From contig CM060188.1 in the NCBI GenBank assembly GCA_030549335.1, positions 10,974,001-11,038,000 on the forward strand: a stretch of 64,000 bases of DNA, in the 5' to 3' direction. Below, one piece after another: positions 37,665-48,924 of the stretch. The first letter of the stretch is position 1. The number at the start of each line of letters is the position of its first letter. The stretch comes from Pontederia crassipes (lineage: Eukaryota; Streptophyta; Magnoliopsida; Commelinales; Pontederiaceae). Made by a program: the position numbers and the translations under genes. The notes below the pieces were generated by a model, which was not told the origin of the DNA, did no database searches, and worked only from the letters and a program-made list of their open reading frames with translations.

Positions 37665-38091
37665 GAGTTATTTCCTCTTATTACCTCTAAACTATCACCA
37701 TTTTTCGCATCTAACCTCAAATTATAAATTTTATTTTTTGGGTCCCTAAACTATAGTGAATTTTCCAATTTGGTCCTTCTGTCCAATTTCATCAACTTTT
37801 TTGTTAACTTTGATTTTTTGGATTTGTGAAAAGTCGAAAATGCCCCTATGTAAAAAAAATCCCCCTATACTCTACTCTCTCTCTCCTTGAGAGAGATCTT
37901 TTTTGCATAGGGGCATTTTTTACATTTCATAAATTCGAAAATTCAAAATTAATCGAAAAGTTAACGAAATTGGACGGAAGGATCAAATTAAAAAAATCAC
38001 GATAGTTTAGGGACCCATAAAATGAAGTTCGTAGTTTTGAGTTAGATGTGAAAAACCGTGATAGTTTAGGGATGGTTAGAGGAAATAATCC
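37665..38091. mobile_element. Mutator-type MITE in the promoter of the H2A pseudogene (427 bp)
   Basis: Ends GAGTTATTTCCTCT and, reverse-complemented on the right, GGATTATTTCCTCT; the long inverted repeats carry 'aaactatcac', 'catctaacctcaaa' and 'gtccctaaact'. A 9-bp target duplication AACTTTTTA lies at 37656-37664 and 38092-38100. The flanks (gatattga... and atggagggtcac) match the uninterrupted promoter of the intact H2A near 47361-47390, so the insertion came after the H2A duplication. Confidence 0.9.
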
Positions 38092-38202
38092 AACTTTTTA
38101 ATGGAGGGTCACAGCGCACAATGCGCCAAAACAAGAATTAATTATCTGGAGGTCGCGAGTGCTTCTGCTTCGCATGGTTAAAGATGAGGATAAGAAAATT
38201 TA

Positions 38203-38245
38203 CCCCCTCCCCCCCCCCCCCCAAAAAAAATAATAATAATAATAC
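38203..38245. repeat. Homopolymer C run, A run and short TAA repeat
   Basis: A C-rich run with one T break, then A8, then four or five TAA units. Confidence 0.9.
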
Positions 38246-38249
38246 GAGG

Positions 38250-38935
38250 ATAAGAATTAATTATACTACCAAAACAATTATCGAAAACCACATTTTTTAA
38301 GTGTTCCAAGTATTAATTTATTTGTTTTATCATTCTTATTATCACGCATGCCCGCCAAAAATTACATAGGTCATTTTAAAAGCATATATAATATCTCTAT
38401 GAGATTGAAGTTAATAGTTTCAGATTCAAATAAAATTAAAAAATAATTAACCATCAAAACCTAGCAAGTTATGCAATGTTTGGTTCAAAATTAATTATTC
38501 ATAAGACGATTGACATTACATCCACTGCTCACATCCCCGAAGCACCCACCTAGCCAGCCCATCCCAGTTCAATAATGATGAGACTAGCAAGTCCGCATGC
38601 AACATAGGTGAAGGTGACTCTAGGACATGGCGGCAGCACCATCGTCACTGAAGAGGGCATCCAACGTGTCATTGTCATTGTCAAGGAGAAGGGAGGCGAC
38701 ATGGGAGTCATGATCGAGTGAGCGGTAGCGAAGACAACGTCGTCGGTTTCTATTTCAACTGGTCTTGATGCCCTAGTGCTCCCGCCCATAAAACATTATT
38801 TATTTGATGGGTCGTTTATTTTAGATCAAGTTGAAAGGAACCTAGAGTTTGCACCCTTGTTATTTCTTTAATTAGTAGTACTTATGCTAAAGGGATTATT
38901 AGTACTACAACCTATAATCAGAATCCAAGTACTAT
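38250..38935. other. Gene-free spacer
   Basis: A GC-richer patch at 38550-38790 has an open minus-strand frame without a recognisable domain. Nothing else is seen. Confidence 0.4.
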
Positions 38936-38939
38936 GTGA

Positions 38940-40490
38940 GCTGATCTTAGAGAAAGGTATGAAAAGTTATTCAGTTCAAAACGAAAATTTATTCGTACAT
39001 TCAAAATGATCAGTCCATAGCAAACTATTATACCAAACTCAAGAATTTGCGAGAGGAGCTTAAGTAAATTACACTTGCTTCACCCTCAATTGCTTGCCTT
39101 GAAGGAATATTTTAATTTTTTTAAGCAACAAAAACTATATAAGTTTATGTCACTCGTGTTAGAACTCAGGTGCTGAATCATATTTCATCAATTAATCAGA
39201 CTTATTCTCGTCATATTTACCACTCAGGTATTAGGGTGAAAGTGTAAAGAGTGCAATTCATATTATTAATAGTGTTCATTCTAAGGTACTAAGTGATATT
39301 TCTTCTTATGAATACAAAATTTTAACAATGTGCCTAATTTAAGTCATCTCAAAGTCTTCAATTGCCTATTTTATGTCACTAATAAAGGTTTCCCTGGGGG
39401 ATCCATTTCAGTTCATTGCCAAGGGGGTTAATAAGGGGGGAAGTTGTCACGATGGAGTTCAACCGATAATGAGAAGAACCTTCTTCGAGTAGAGTCCCTA
39501 TCTTAGGCTTAGGAAGTGCATCTGAGAATGATTCGAGCCGTATAGGACTTGACCAAACATCTCACGACACGAGCTGACGAATATTCCTTTCTCAAAGATT
39601 TGTCAAAACTTTCTTTACGCTTTGCTTCATAGAAAGAAAGGATTGATTATATAAGAATCCGCATTTTGTAGGATCCCGATTCATTCCGTAATTTTTTGCT
39701 ACACTGTGTCTAACCTTTTATTTTGCCTAAAGAAAAAGGAGGATATTAGTTTTTAGAGTTTTTTTTCATTACACCTTTTTGGTCAAGTGACTGATCAAGC
39801 ATCTACTAATATAGTACTTACCGAAGAAAATGCTTATGTTCGTATAACTGAACCACATAATTCATATTATAGTATCAACTTAGAAGGTGCCTATGGTACC
39901 TATTGAAAGCCCGATAATAGCTATGAAACAATAGGAAGTTAGACATAGAAAATCACCCAAATGGATTAAAGATTACATTGTTGGTAATCTTGCTCGTGCT
40001 GGGATTTCTCATCCAAGTAATAATTCAATATTATATCATTCTTGTTTCTGATCAGTATAGAGTTTTTTGCTTGAAACATCTTTGTACAAGAGCCCAATAC
40101 TTACTGAGAGGCAATTCAAGATGTTAAGTGGGTAGAGGCAGTGGATGCATAACTTAAAGCTTTTGAATCTAGTGCAACATGAGAAATTGTAAACCTTTCA
40201 TGTGGAAAAAGAACTCTTTGACGTAAGTGGAATTACAATATTAAGTTTATTAGAGATGATAAAGTTGAAAGGTATAAAGTAAGGTTTGTTGCAAAAGGGT
40301 TTACTAAAAGAGAAGGTATAAATATAACTATATAAGGATACCATCTCTTCTATTGCAAAACAAGTCAACATTAGAGTTGTAATGATTGTGGCAACCGAAA
40401 TAATTGATTTTTTTTGTCTTGATGTGAATAATGCATTTCTAAATGGGGACATCTTTAAGGAAGTATGTGTGAAGATGCCTAAGGACCTTG
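38940..40490 (+). mobile_element. Ty1/copia retrotransposon fossil, broken
   Basis: Fragments keep the order of a copia element: a gag-like part near 39005-39070, an integrase-side part near 39310-39400 and a reverse transcriptase part at 40220-40480 (VERYKVRFVAKGFT, DVNNAFLNGDIF). No LTR was identified. The element is internally interrupted by an organelle-like insert and is heavily decayed with many breaks, so it is old. A sister relic lies at 48.9 kb. Confidence 0.8.
39452..39581 (-). pseudogene. Organelle small-subunit rRNA fragment (probably mitochondrial, NUMT)
   Basis: Reverse-complemented, the stretch 'cgtcagctcgtgtcgtgaga' then 'tgtttggtcaagtcc' is the conserved small-subunit rRNA segment around E. 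coli position 1050-1070. The wording 'ttggtcaagtcc' and the extra upstream region fit plant mitochondrial 18S rRNA better than plastid 16S. It lies inside the copia relic and has no counterpart in the sister relic. The neighbouring 39582-39700 may belong to the same insert. Confidence 0.6.
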
Positions 40491-43400
40491 TTGGATACGG
40501 GTGCAGTCTAATACAATATGCAAATTACTATTTTATTTAATATGGGCTTAAGTAAACATCTAGACAATTCAATATCAAATTAATTGGAAAGCACCTGAGT
40601 AATTTCCAACTTGTTAACGTCTTATGAACTGTGGCTATATTATGTGAGGTTGTGTATTTAGTCCGTGATTTAAGTATGTGAACACGGTGTTTCAGTTCTC
40701 AAATGAATGTAGTGTCACCTGGCATCTTAGGATCCGATGTCTATTTTTCTCCTTAATTGTTGAGGCATTTAGACAAAATATCTTAGAATTCCTTTTAAAA
40801 AAATAATCTTGCTCTTTGTCTAATCAACTTAGCCATTATTTTTTCTTAAGGGATGTATTAGCCAACATGACGAAATTCATCTAGTTTTGTTTTTGTTATT
40901 ACCTAAAGCAATGCAATTGTAGTGTTACAGTGCTCATGTTAAGTTGGATTCTCTAGTGCGTCTTATATTGTTTCATTGTTTAGTCTGACGTTTTATAGAT
41001 CTTATAAAGTCAAATCATCAATCTGCTTTTTATATTTTTTTGAGAAGAATATGTTATTTATGTTGTCCTTGTGTCTTCTTCTGCATGCTAATTGCTCTCT
41101 TTAATTTAGCTAATTGAATTATGTAAGAATGGGGAAATGCTTATTTGTTTGTAAGTTGTAACCTCTTATTACTAATGATCTTTCGAAAGTGCTATTGCAT
41201 GTTGTTAATTGAACTAATATATTGTCCAACCCAAATCCACCCACCCTTTCTTCTCCTTATGACTGTTGTCTCACCTACCGTTGATATTTTCTAATGTTAT
41301 GTTAGGGACATTAGATTTCCCTAAGAACATATGAATGTTTTATTTAATGTTTTGTGCAGCAGATCTGCTTGATCACGTTTATGCACTTATTTGTTGCTAT
41401 CTTTTTCTTTTCATGTGCAATGCAATGTAGTTGTTGACTAACTATTATGTTTGTCTTTTGAGTTTTTTTAAGCTATGTTTTAAAGTTTTATGATTGTGTT
41501 ATGTCACATGTATGGTCTTTGTTAATCAACAAGTGAATTTCATGGCACAATGAAAAGTAATCTAATATCAGATGATATATATTAATGACAAATTTCACAA
41601 TATATTTTAGATTTGTTTCCACTTGAAAAAATCGAGTAGATTCTTTTACGATAGAGGATCGTTGTATTTTTTACGTATTCTTTCATCTGAAACTATCTCT
41701 TATTGCTTTTGAAATTACTAGCAGATGTCTTGGCTTTTCTACTTTTGATGTATTTTGTAATTAATTTACATTTCACAATGTTAGTGTTATTTCAATTGAT
41801 GTTGTTGATGTCTTGATGAATGTTTTAATATTCTTGTCCAAATTTGTCTCTTTTGTGTATGTGATAGGACCTTTGACTTATTTGGTATTATTGTGTTACT
41901 TTTTTCAATACAATTATTTGCTTACTTGAGATACTTATCTTTTTCTCCTACATAGTCTTTTCTAATGGCTACATTTTTTTTTACATGCTCCTATTATTAG
42001 AGCATCTAAAGTATAAATTTTCTAGATAGAAAAATGTCCAAATTTTTACATACCCGCATGATTAAAATATTTAGAAGATGTTAAAGCCTATATTTAGAAA
42101 ATGTTAATGCCTCCTATGCTTTTTCTCACTCCATCTTTTGTGTAATAGCATGCCAATCAGTACTTCTTGAGATGTGCTAATGATATAATAATTGTTTCTT
42201 CGCATCACTTCTAGATGTTCTTCAAATTGAGGACGCTTAGATGACTAAATGTTATAATTGAAATGAGTATATCTATTTGTCAGTTGTAATGTGTATTGTG
42301 ATGGCTACTTTGTAATTTTATTGTGTTCTCATTTCCTGTAGTTGAGTACTCATATTATTCGAATTATGCTTGAAACATTGGTTTGCCCTATTATGCTAAA
42401 TTCATATTTACCATATGAAGTTTGATAAACACAACAAGGGTGTTGTTCTTGCCATAATTACAAATTAAATCTTTCAATGTAGCACAAGATATTAAATCAT
42501 ATAATGGGTTATGAATTTCAATCAAAAGAAATATATCACAATTTGGCTGTAATGCAGAACTATGCTTCTTTGGCACTTCTTTTTCATATAGTGTTGAGTT
42601 TCAATGTTGATACATAATTTAGATTTAAAACTTCTAAAGAACATTCTATATTATTGTTTGAATTAGTTATGTAAAATATAAAATCAAGATAACAACGCAA
42701 ATTAAAATGTAACCTTGTGGTAACAAACGATGTTTGTGGCAATAAATGGATAAAATTAAGCTTGCACAAATATTTTAGCATCACCCTCTTTCCTAAACTC
42801 AAATTCCATCCAAATAATTCATTTTTAAAAAAAGAATCCACTTTATAGGTTGAGAAATATTTCATAGATTTCAACAAATCGACAACATAAAACATAGATA
42901 CGGTGTGGTCTCATTGCCACACAATTAAAAGTGTCCGATTGGATATTGCAGCAAAATTGTCATGAACAAAAGACTTTACTTAACTCTCTTTCTCTCTTCT
43001 AACTGCAATATAATCATTTCGAAAAAAAACATATGTTTCAACAAAAGAAATACTATCGTGATTTAGTTATCTCGAATCATAATTTGACTCATGTTGATTA
43101 TGCTTTTCCCACACTTTTTTTATAAACTTCTGTGTTCTAATGTTTACAACTTGCATATAAAATTACCTACACTGAAACCTTTTACATTATGGATTACTGG
43201 ATTGAATAAGTTACGGAGTTCCCACTACGTTATGGATTGGATTAGTTACATAGCTCGAGTAAGCCTACAAAAACATGAAACCAAGAACATGCATATCAGA
43301 AAAATATGACACTGTGGCGATAAAAGAGCAAACAAAGTTGGCACAATTTTTTCAGCACTACTCACCTTCAATAATTCAAATTCCCTCCAAATAATTCAAA

Positions 43401-43630
43401 TTTGAGGAAGAAAAGGAAAGCAACATGGACGAGAACAAAACATCATCCACCTCAAATAAAGAAATATTTTAGAATTCATCAATTCCAGTGTCAAACACTT
43501 GCAACTTGGACAGAGATTATCCAAAGTCAACCCAATAAATTTTAAAGGGAGGAAAGCGGTCGAGGCTATTTTTGGCGCCACGCTTATTCTCAATGCCATC
43601 AAGACTTCAATTAGTAAGTCTTTTGAGAAG
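40491..43630. other. AT-rich gene-free region
   Basis: About 3 kb of AT-rich sequence, T-rich on the plus strand up to about 42400. Short frames have no recognisable products, and no element ends could be paired. Confidence 0.45.
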
Positions 43631-44048
43631 GGTGTTCACGAGTCAAATAACTCGGTGAACGTTAATCAGATCAGATCGAGTAAAAAAAATTTTAGAGTCA
43701 AATCCAATTCAACCCGACTCAATTTGGGTAGAACTTGATCACACAAAAATTTTTATTTTTTATTAATTTATATTTTATATAATATGAAAAATAATATTTA
43801 ATATTTATTTTAAAGCATAAAATAAGTTTTTTTAACTATTTAGTATTATTTTTGCACTTAAAATTTTTTATTTAATTTTTTTATAAATTTAAATTAAATA
43901 TTAGCTTAAGTCTAAATAAAAAAATCAAATCAATCGGGTTAAGTGGAATCAACTCAGGTTGAAAAAAAAAATCTAATTTATACCCATTAGATCGAGTTTG
44001 AGTCGAGATGAATTTGAATTCACATATTGATCAGACTCCGTGAACACC
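43631..44048. mobile_element. hAT-type MITE with GGTGTTCACG ends
   Basis: The left end GGTGTTCACGAGTC and the right end, reverse-complemented, GGTGTTCACGGAGTC form terminal inverted repeats of the AGGGGTGTTCAC type common in plant genomes. The core is AT-rich with no coding capacity. The right end is duplicated in the adjoining 37-bp tandem repeat, and the target duplication could not be resolved. Confidence 0.5.
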
Positions 44049-44103
44049 ATTATACTAATTTTGAATATCTGACTCCGTGAACACCATTATACTAATTTTG
44101 AAG
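44034..44103. repeat. 37-bp tandem duplication across the MITE right end
   Basis: The unit starting 'gactccgtgaacaccattat' at 44034 is repeated from 44071, so the right end of the MITE and its flank occur twice. Confidence 0.9.
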
Positions 44104-44600
44104 TGAACTCGATTCATTTGCGATGGTCCGAAAAATAAGAGGAAATTGGAGTTTTAAATAAGATTTGATTTTGTCGCTTTGAATGATGGAATGTAGAACA
44201 TATTTTAACAAGGAGTAGCTACTTAATTTCAATCATTTAATGTCTCAACAAAAAATTAAGGAAATTAATTTAATTCAATAATTTATGAGAGGAAAATTTC
44301 GCTAAAAATATATTTCAACAACATATTCTATAAAAAAAGATGAGAAAATAATTTTCTGAAATATAGCATTTTCGTTAAAGCAAAATACTCGCGATATTTA
44401 TTTTTTTTTCATCTTAACAAGTCACCTACTTATTAATAATGAATTAATTATTGACGAATCTAGAAAGAGGCGTCCTCGCATTATATTCGTGGTTTCAAAA
44501 CCGAAAAAGGCCCAGAGCCCATTTTTTTTTATTTTCACACCGCCTTAAAGAATTATAACATCTGAGCCGTTTATTTCTATACGATCCAATGATTAATATC
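44104..44600. other. AT-rich spacer upstream of H2B
   Basis: No gene or element is recognised. Confidence 0.4.
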
Positions 44601-44612
44601 TCGCCATGTCAA

Positions 44613-44672
44613 CGATCCGAAAATTAGGCCCCTCATCCAATAGCTGACGACGCTCCAATGCCCTCATATAAG
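44613..44672 (+). promoter_or_regulatory. H2B core promoter: GATCCG motif, CCAAT and TATA box
   Basis: GATCCG (44614-44619) is the core of the plant histone octamer read in reverse. CCAAT occurs at about 44637-44641 and again near 44655, and ATATAAG at 44668-44672 is a TATA-like box about 100 bp before the chosen ATG. The TATA box lies after an upstream in-frame ATG at 44658, which therefore cannot be the main start. Confidence 0.55.
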
Positions 44673-44771
44673 AATTCTGTTTCTGATCCCGTTTCGGTGC
44701 AAAACTTGATCTCTTCGTTCCCCGACTCACCAGCATCTCTTCTCAAATTCCTAGTCCCATCATCGTCGCCG

Positions 44772-45245
44772 ATGGCACCCAAGGCCGAGAAGAAGCCCGC
44801 GGAGAAGAAGCCGGCCGCCGAGAAGGCTCCGGCGGAGGACAAGGAAAATAAGACTGCCACCGCCGGGAAAGGTCCCGCGGAGAAAAAGCCCAAAGCAGGG
44901 AAGCGGCTGCCCGCGTCGAAGGGCGACGCCGGCGCCGGTGAGAAGAAGAAGAAGAAGGCGAAGAAAGGATCGGAGACGTACAAGATCTACATCTTCAAGG
45001 TGCTGAAGCAGGTGCATCCGGACATCGGCATATCGAGCAAGGCCATGTCCATCATGAACTCCTTCATCAACGACATCTTCGAGAAGCTGGCGCAGGAGGC
45101 GTCCCGGCTTGCCCGCTACAACAAGAAGCCCACCATCACCTCCCGGGAAATCCAGACCTCCGTGCGCCTCGTCCTCCCCGGAGAGCTCGCAAAGCACGCC
45201 GTCTCCGAGGGCACCAAGGCCGTAACCAAATTCACCAGTTCATAG
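44772..45245 (+). CDS. H2B: Histone H2B, 157 aa, intronless
   Basis: H2B pairs with H2A in the nucleosome core. The Lys/Ala/Pro-rich plant N-terminal tail ([14 protein letters not shown] ... [11 protein letters not shown]) spans about residues 1-63. The histone fold follows with the family blocks [59 protein letters not shown] and [18 protein letters not shown]; Lys near the C-terminus in AVTKF is the expected ubiquitination site. The frame is open upstream to 44658, but family alignment and the TATA box support the ATG at 44772. Codons are strongly G/C-ending, unlike the AT-rich surroundings, as is common for highly expressed plant histones. The gene faces the H2A gene tail to tail. Confidence 0.97.
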   Translation: MAPKAEKKPAEKKPAAEKAPAEDKENKTATAGKGPAEKKPKAGKRLPASKGDAGAGEKKKKKAKKGSETYKIYIFKVLKQVHPDIGISSKAMSIMNSFINDIFEKLAQEASRLARYNKKPTITSREIQTSVRLVLPGELAKHAVSEGTKAVTKFTSS

Positions 45246-46571
45246 ATCGATTCATCGATCGGTGTTATCGTTTTCTGTGGTCGGTCGAGATAGAATTTTC
45301 TGGGACGGTTACGGGTTCCTGTTTCATTTTCATTTCGATGTAACACGATTTTAGTGACTACCTGGCAAGTTTTTCTGACTCTTCTGTGGCATCACACAGA
45401 TTTGTAATATAAGGTCTTATTTTGAATTAATCTTATGTTTCTAATGTTACGCCAACATGCTGTTGATGTGTTGTTTATAGTTACCAGCGATTTAGTTTGC
45501 TTTGCTTAATGAGATTTTTTATGTGTCAACGAGTGAGCATGCTCAAACATGTAAATATTTCTCACTTCAATGGTGTAAAATTGATTATAATCTTACTTTA
45601 CTGTGATTTGTGTTAAATATGTTTTTAATGTGTTGATATCGACGGTCTTCGCTACGATGGTGACTAATCCCAGCTATTGATCTTTGTGCTAATGTCAGTG
45701 ATATATCGCATGCTGGAAATCCCTGGCAAGCGACGTCAGCATTAATGATGCAGAAATCGTGTTTAGTATCAAAGGTTGTGAGTGGGATGAGAAGAAAATG
45801 TTCGCCTGATTGTTACCTATTGATCTTTCTGCTGGTGTTAATGATACCAGGGTGTTAATTTGACTTTGGCCTGAAGAAAATGTTGCTCTACTCATGCAGC
45901 TAGATCTTTATACAAATCTTAGTTCCCACTCCGCTTATTGCTCATGATGGCAAAGAAACTGTTGTGCCACTGGATTTGTGCCATCGTTCCTCAATTATAA
46001 AATGTGTGTCAAGGTTTGTGCTGGTTGAATGTTAAACCTCAAATTTCAAGGTTTGTTAACTGTTTACCTGAATGCTCTGGATTGTTTCAATTTGGAGCAA
46101 TGTTGCGAATGTTTACTTCCTATTCAATCAGTAGCGACTTACTGTTTATCAGCCGTAGCCAAGTATGGTCAAATTTGCAACTAACCCTCCTATGTAATGT
46201 TCTTCATGTCGTTGTTTATTATCTTTTCTCGAGTTGTTTGTTAATGGGCTTTCTAGATACAAAAGCAAGCCACCTTTCTACACACATTGCACTTTTTTTA
46301 TCTACAAGATCTGTTTTTCGCTAATGGCTCGTTGTGCATAATATGAGGTTCCCTATGATGCAACAATAGTTTAGCTCCCCTTGTATCATAATCCCTACTT
46401 CCCATTGCTGATGGCGTTGCATTCGTTAAGTAGCCGAGTGAAAGGTAGATGCATTCGTCCAAACAAGCAAAGCACGTTTCATTTCTCAAGGGACTGCCGG
46501 TTACATACAGAAGTATGGAAACAACCCCGCAATTAACGGGACACCGTGGACATTATAGTATAACTACGGCA
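45246..46571. other. Spacer between convergent H2B and H2A genes
   Basis: Holds the 3' untranslated regions of H2B (left side) and H2A (right side). No additional gene is supported; open frames here have no recognisable domain. Confidence 0.5.
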
Positions 46572-47105
46572 CTACGCTTTCTTCGGAGATTTCGTGGCGG
46601 TCTTGGACGGCGACTTGGGCTCCTTCGCAGCCGTCTTCTTCGGCAACAGCACTGGGTTGATGTTGGGGAGCACACCGCCGTGCGCGATCGTCACGCCGCC
46701 GAGCAACCTGCCGAGCTCCTCGTCGTTCCTGATCGCCAGCAGCACGTGCCTTGGGATGATGCGGTTCTTCTTGTTGTCCCGTGCCGCGTTCCCAGCCAAC
46801 TCCAACACCTGCGAGAGATCTCACAAAAGTAAGCAAAAATTCGTCCGAGCGAAGAAGATAACGCCGCCGCGCGATGGATGCGTTACCTCTGCGGCCAGGT
46901 ACTCGAGGACGGCGGCGAGATAGACGGGGGCGTCTGATCCGACGCGGAGGGCATAACGGCCGGCCTTGAGGAACCTGCCGATTCGGCCGACGGGGAACTG
47001 GAGACCAGCCTTGACGGAACGCGAGACGGGTTTCTTCTTCGGACCGCCGAGCTTCCTGCCGGACGCGCCCTTCTTCACCTTTCCGCCGGCTGCAGAGGAT
47101 TCCAT
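46572..47105 (-). CDS. H2A.W: Histone H2A, H2A.W-type (SPKK tail), 151 aa, 2 exons
   Basis: Exons in transcription order: 47105-46887 and 46808-46572, joined by a GT-AG intron after Glu73 (LAAE|VLEL). The sequence runs [16 protein letters not shown], then [20 protein letters not shown], the acidic-patch region and [20 protein letters not shown]. The extended C-terminal tail contains SPSK and SPKK motifs and ends SPKKA. The SPKK tail and length mark the plant H2A.W class, which binds minor-groove DNA and marks heterochromatin. The gene is intact. Its decayed paralogue lies 9.7 kb to the left in the same orientation with the same intron position. Confidence 0.95.
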
Positions 47106-47188
47106 CTCTCTGGTAGTATGGGGAAACTTGGAAGGTAATGGGAGACGATGGCTTGCGATGCGTGGGTGGGACTTCAGAGGATGATGGG

Positions 47189-47330
47189 AATTTAAATAGG
47201 TTTGGATTTGCCGCTCTGGTCCTTTTCGAGAGGATCGGGAATGAAACATCTTTTACCGTTGGATTGCGCTTCGATCGACGGTTCGCTGCACAATCCCACT
47301 GCGATCCGTGGGAGTGAGAATGCACCAATC
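47189..47330 (-). promoter_or_regulatory. H2A promoter elements
   Basis: On the minus strand TATTTAAAT lies about 90 bp before the ATG (about 47191-47199) and serves as a TATA-like box. A GATCCG octamer-core motif (plus-strand 47303-47308) and an inverted CCAAT (accaatcag, near 47324) lie upstream. The H2A pseudogene keeps a related layout at 37490-37620 but with the GATCCG motif changed. Confidence 0.5.
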
Positions 47331-47399
47331 AGAAGGCAGCATCTTCGCGTTCCGTTGCTGTGATACGGGAACTTTTAAATGGAAGGTCACATGCTTTTA

Positions 47400-48475
47400 A
47401 TTTTGTCAAGTGCTGCAAAGTCTTGTAATTTACTGAACGAATCAACGAATTCATTTTTTTTTTCTAAAAAGCTATTCGATTTTGTATCCGTTTAGACAAT
47501 TTAAAAAACAAAAAAAAATCATCCTGAGACGAGTTATATTTGTTGAATGGTTTTTCTGATACATACTCCTCTATGATAATATTTTAAAAGCTCAAATAAT
47601 TAAAATAAATATATTTAAAATAAAAAATATTCCAAAATATATAAGATGACCTATAAATAATATGAATGTTGGAAAATAAATCTTATGTATTAATTAATTA
47701 AATTTTCACATGTCCATGGTTCTCAATTTATAACTTTACTTAGAGAAATACTATTATATTCATTCCAAAATTCTTTGAAAGTAGACATTAAGAAGTTCTA
47801 ATGATAAATTTATAAAAAAATTATCTATGTATCATTCGTTCTTAAAAGAAATCAACATTTACACTTAATTAGTCTCATTTTAATAGTCTTTTCTTCGCAC
47901 ATGCTAAAATCAAGTGAAACTAGATTCATTTGTAATATATAATAATATAAATTTCATGCAATGACATAATCTTTACAAAATATATATATATATATATATG
48001 TAAAGCTAATTTATTAGGAGGCTTGACATTGCAGTTTAATTTTATTTATCTTTTTTTTCTAAGTGTTTTGAATTTTTTACATATTTTAACAGTCACTCGT
48101 ATACATTCATCACCAATTATTATTAACATCCACTCATTCATCAATTTCATGTAACTCCCAAATTTTTACTCCTCTAGATAAACAATCAACAATCTTTTTT
48201 CCTTAATTGATCTTTTTATTCATTTCTTTTAGAATATGAAGTGGTGTATAAGGGATATAAGATTTATTTTCAATCATTTTTTCCTTCTCAAACAACAGTC
48301 GTTTTTACAAATGAAAGTTAAATGAGCACATGAATTGCACATACAGCAGCATTGTCGAACTCTACAGCAACGACCAGGTGAATTTCATCCTGCCCTTTTT
48401 CTCCTTCCATCCTCCACATCTATCAAGTACTTCACTCCTTCGTATCTCCATAACTTTAGAGTTTCCTCCTTCGCC
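47400..48475. other. AT-rich spacer
   Basis: Includes a short (AT)n run at about 47981-47999. No gene or element ends were recognised. Confidence 0.45.
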
Positions 48476-48477
48476 AG

Positions 48478-48795
48478 CGAGAAGAAGGGGGTGGCCTCGC
48501 CTCCCCTCTGCGACCTCACTCGTCGACGAGGTCGTTGAGGGGGCGAGGCCCCCTCCCATGCGTCAATGAGGAGATCCCACTCTCCGGTGACATCCTCAAT
48601 GGTATTTTTTAATTTTTTTAATATTACAACGTAGAGGAGAGAAGATGTTCTGTCACATTCGCACAATGTCAACTCCACGACCGAGTGAAACGAGTTAAAA
48701 GATGAAGGTCATTGATGTTACAACGTGAAGTTGGAAGACATCACTGAACAAACCTTAAAGTTGGAGAACATTTGATGTAATTTTGCAATTTTTTG
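48478..48795. mobile_element. Partial relative of the long-inverted-repeat element at 6.1 kb
   Basis: Shares the GC-rich core (gcgacctcactcgtcgacg), the 'cgtagaggagagaagatg' block and the right end (gaacaaaccttaaagttgga ... tttgatgtaatttt). The left inverted repeat is missing or diverged. Confidence 0.55.
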
Positions 48796-48924
48796 TCAAA
48801 TATGTGAACTTACTTTTTTCATTTAAACTTTATTGCAATATAATTATTTATTTATTTATTTTAGTGTTTTACAAAAATATATAGTATATTAAGATATTAT
48901 TAACGTAAGATTTAGAAACTTTGT

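Noticed and set aside
44658-44771. N-terminal extension of H2B from an upstream ATG
   Set aside because: That ATG precedes the TATA-like box at 44668-44672, and the family starts at MAPKAEKK.
46449-47184. Plus-strand frames across the H2A gene
   Set aside because: They are mirror frames of the GC-rich H2A exons.
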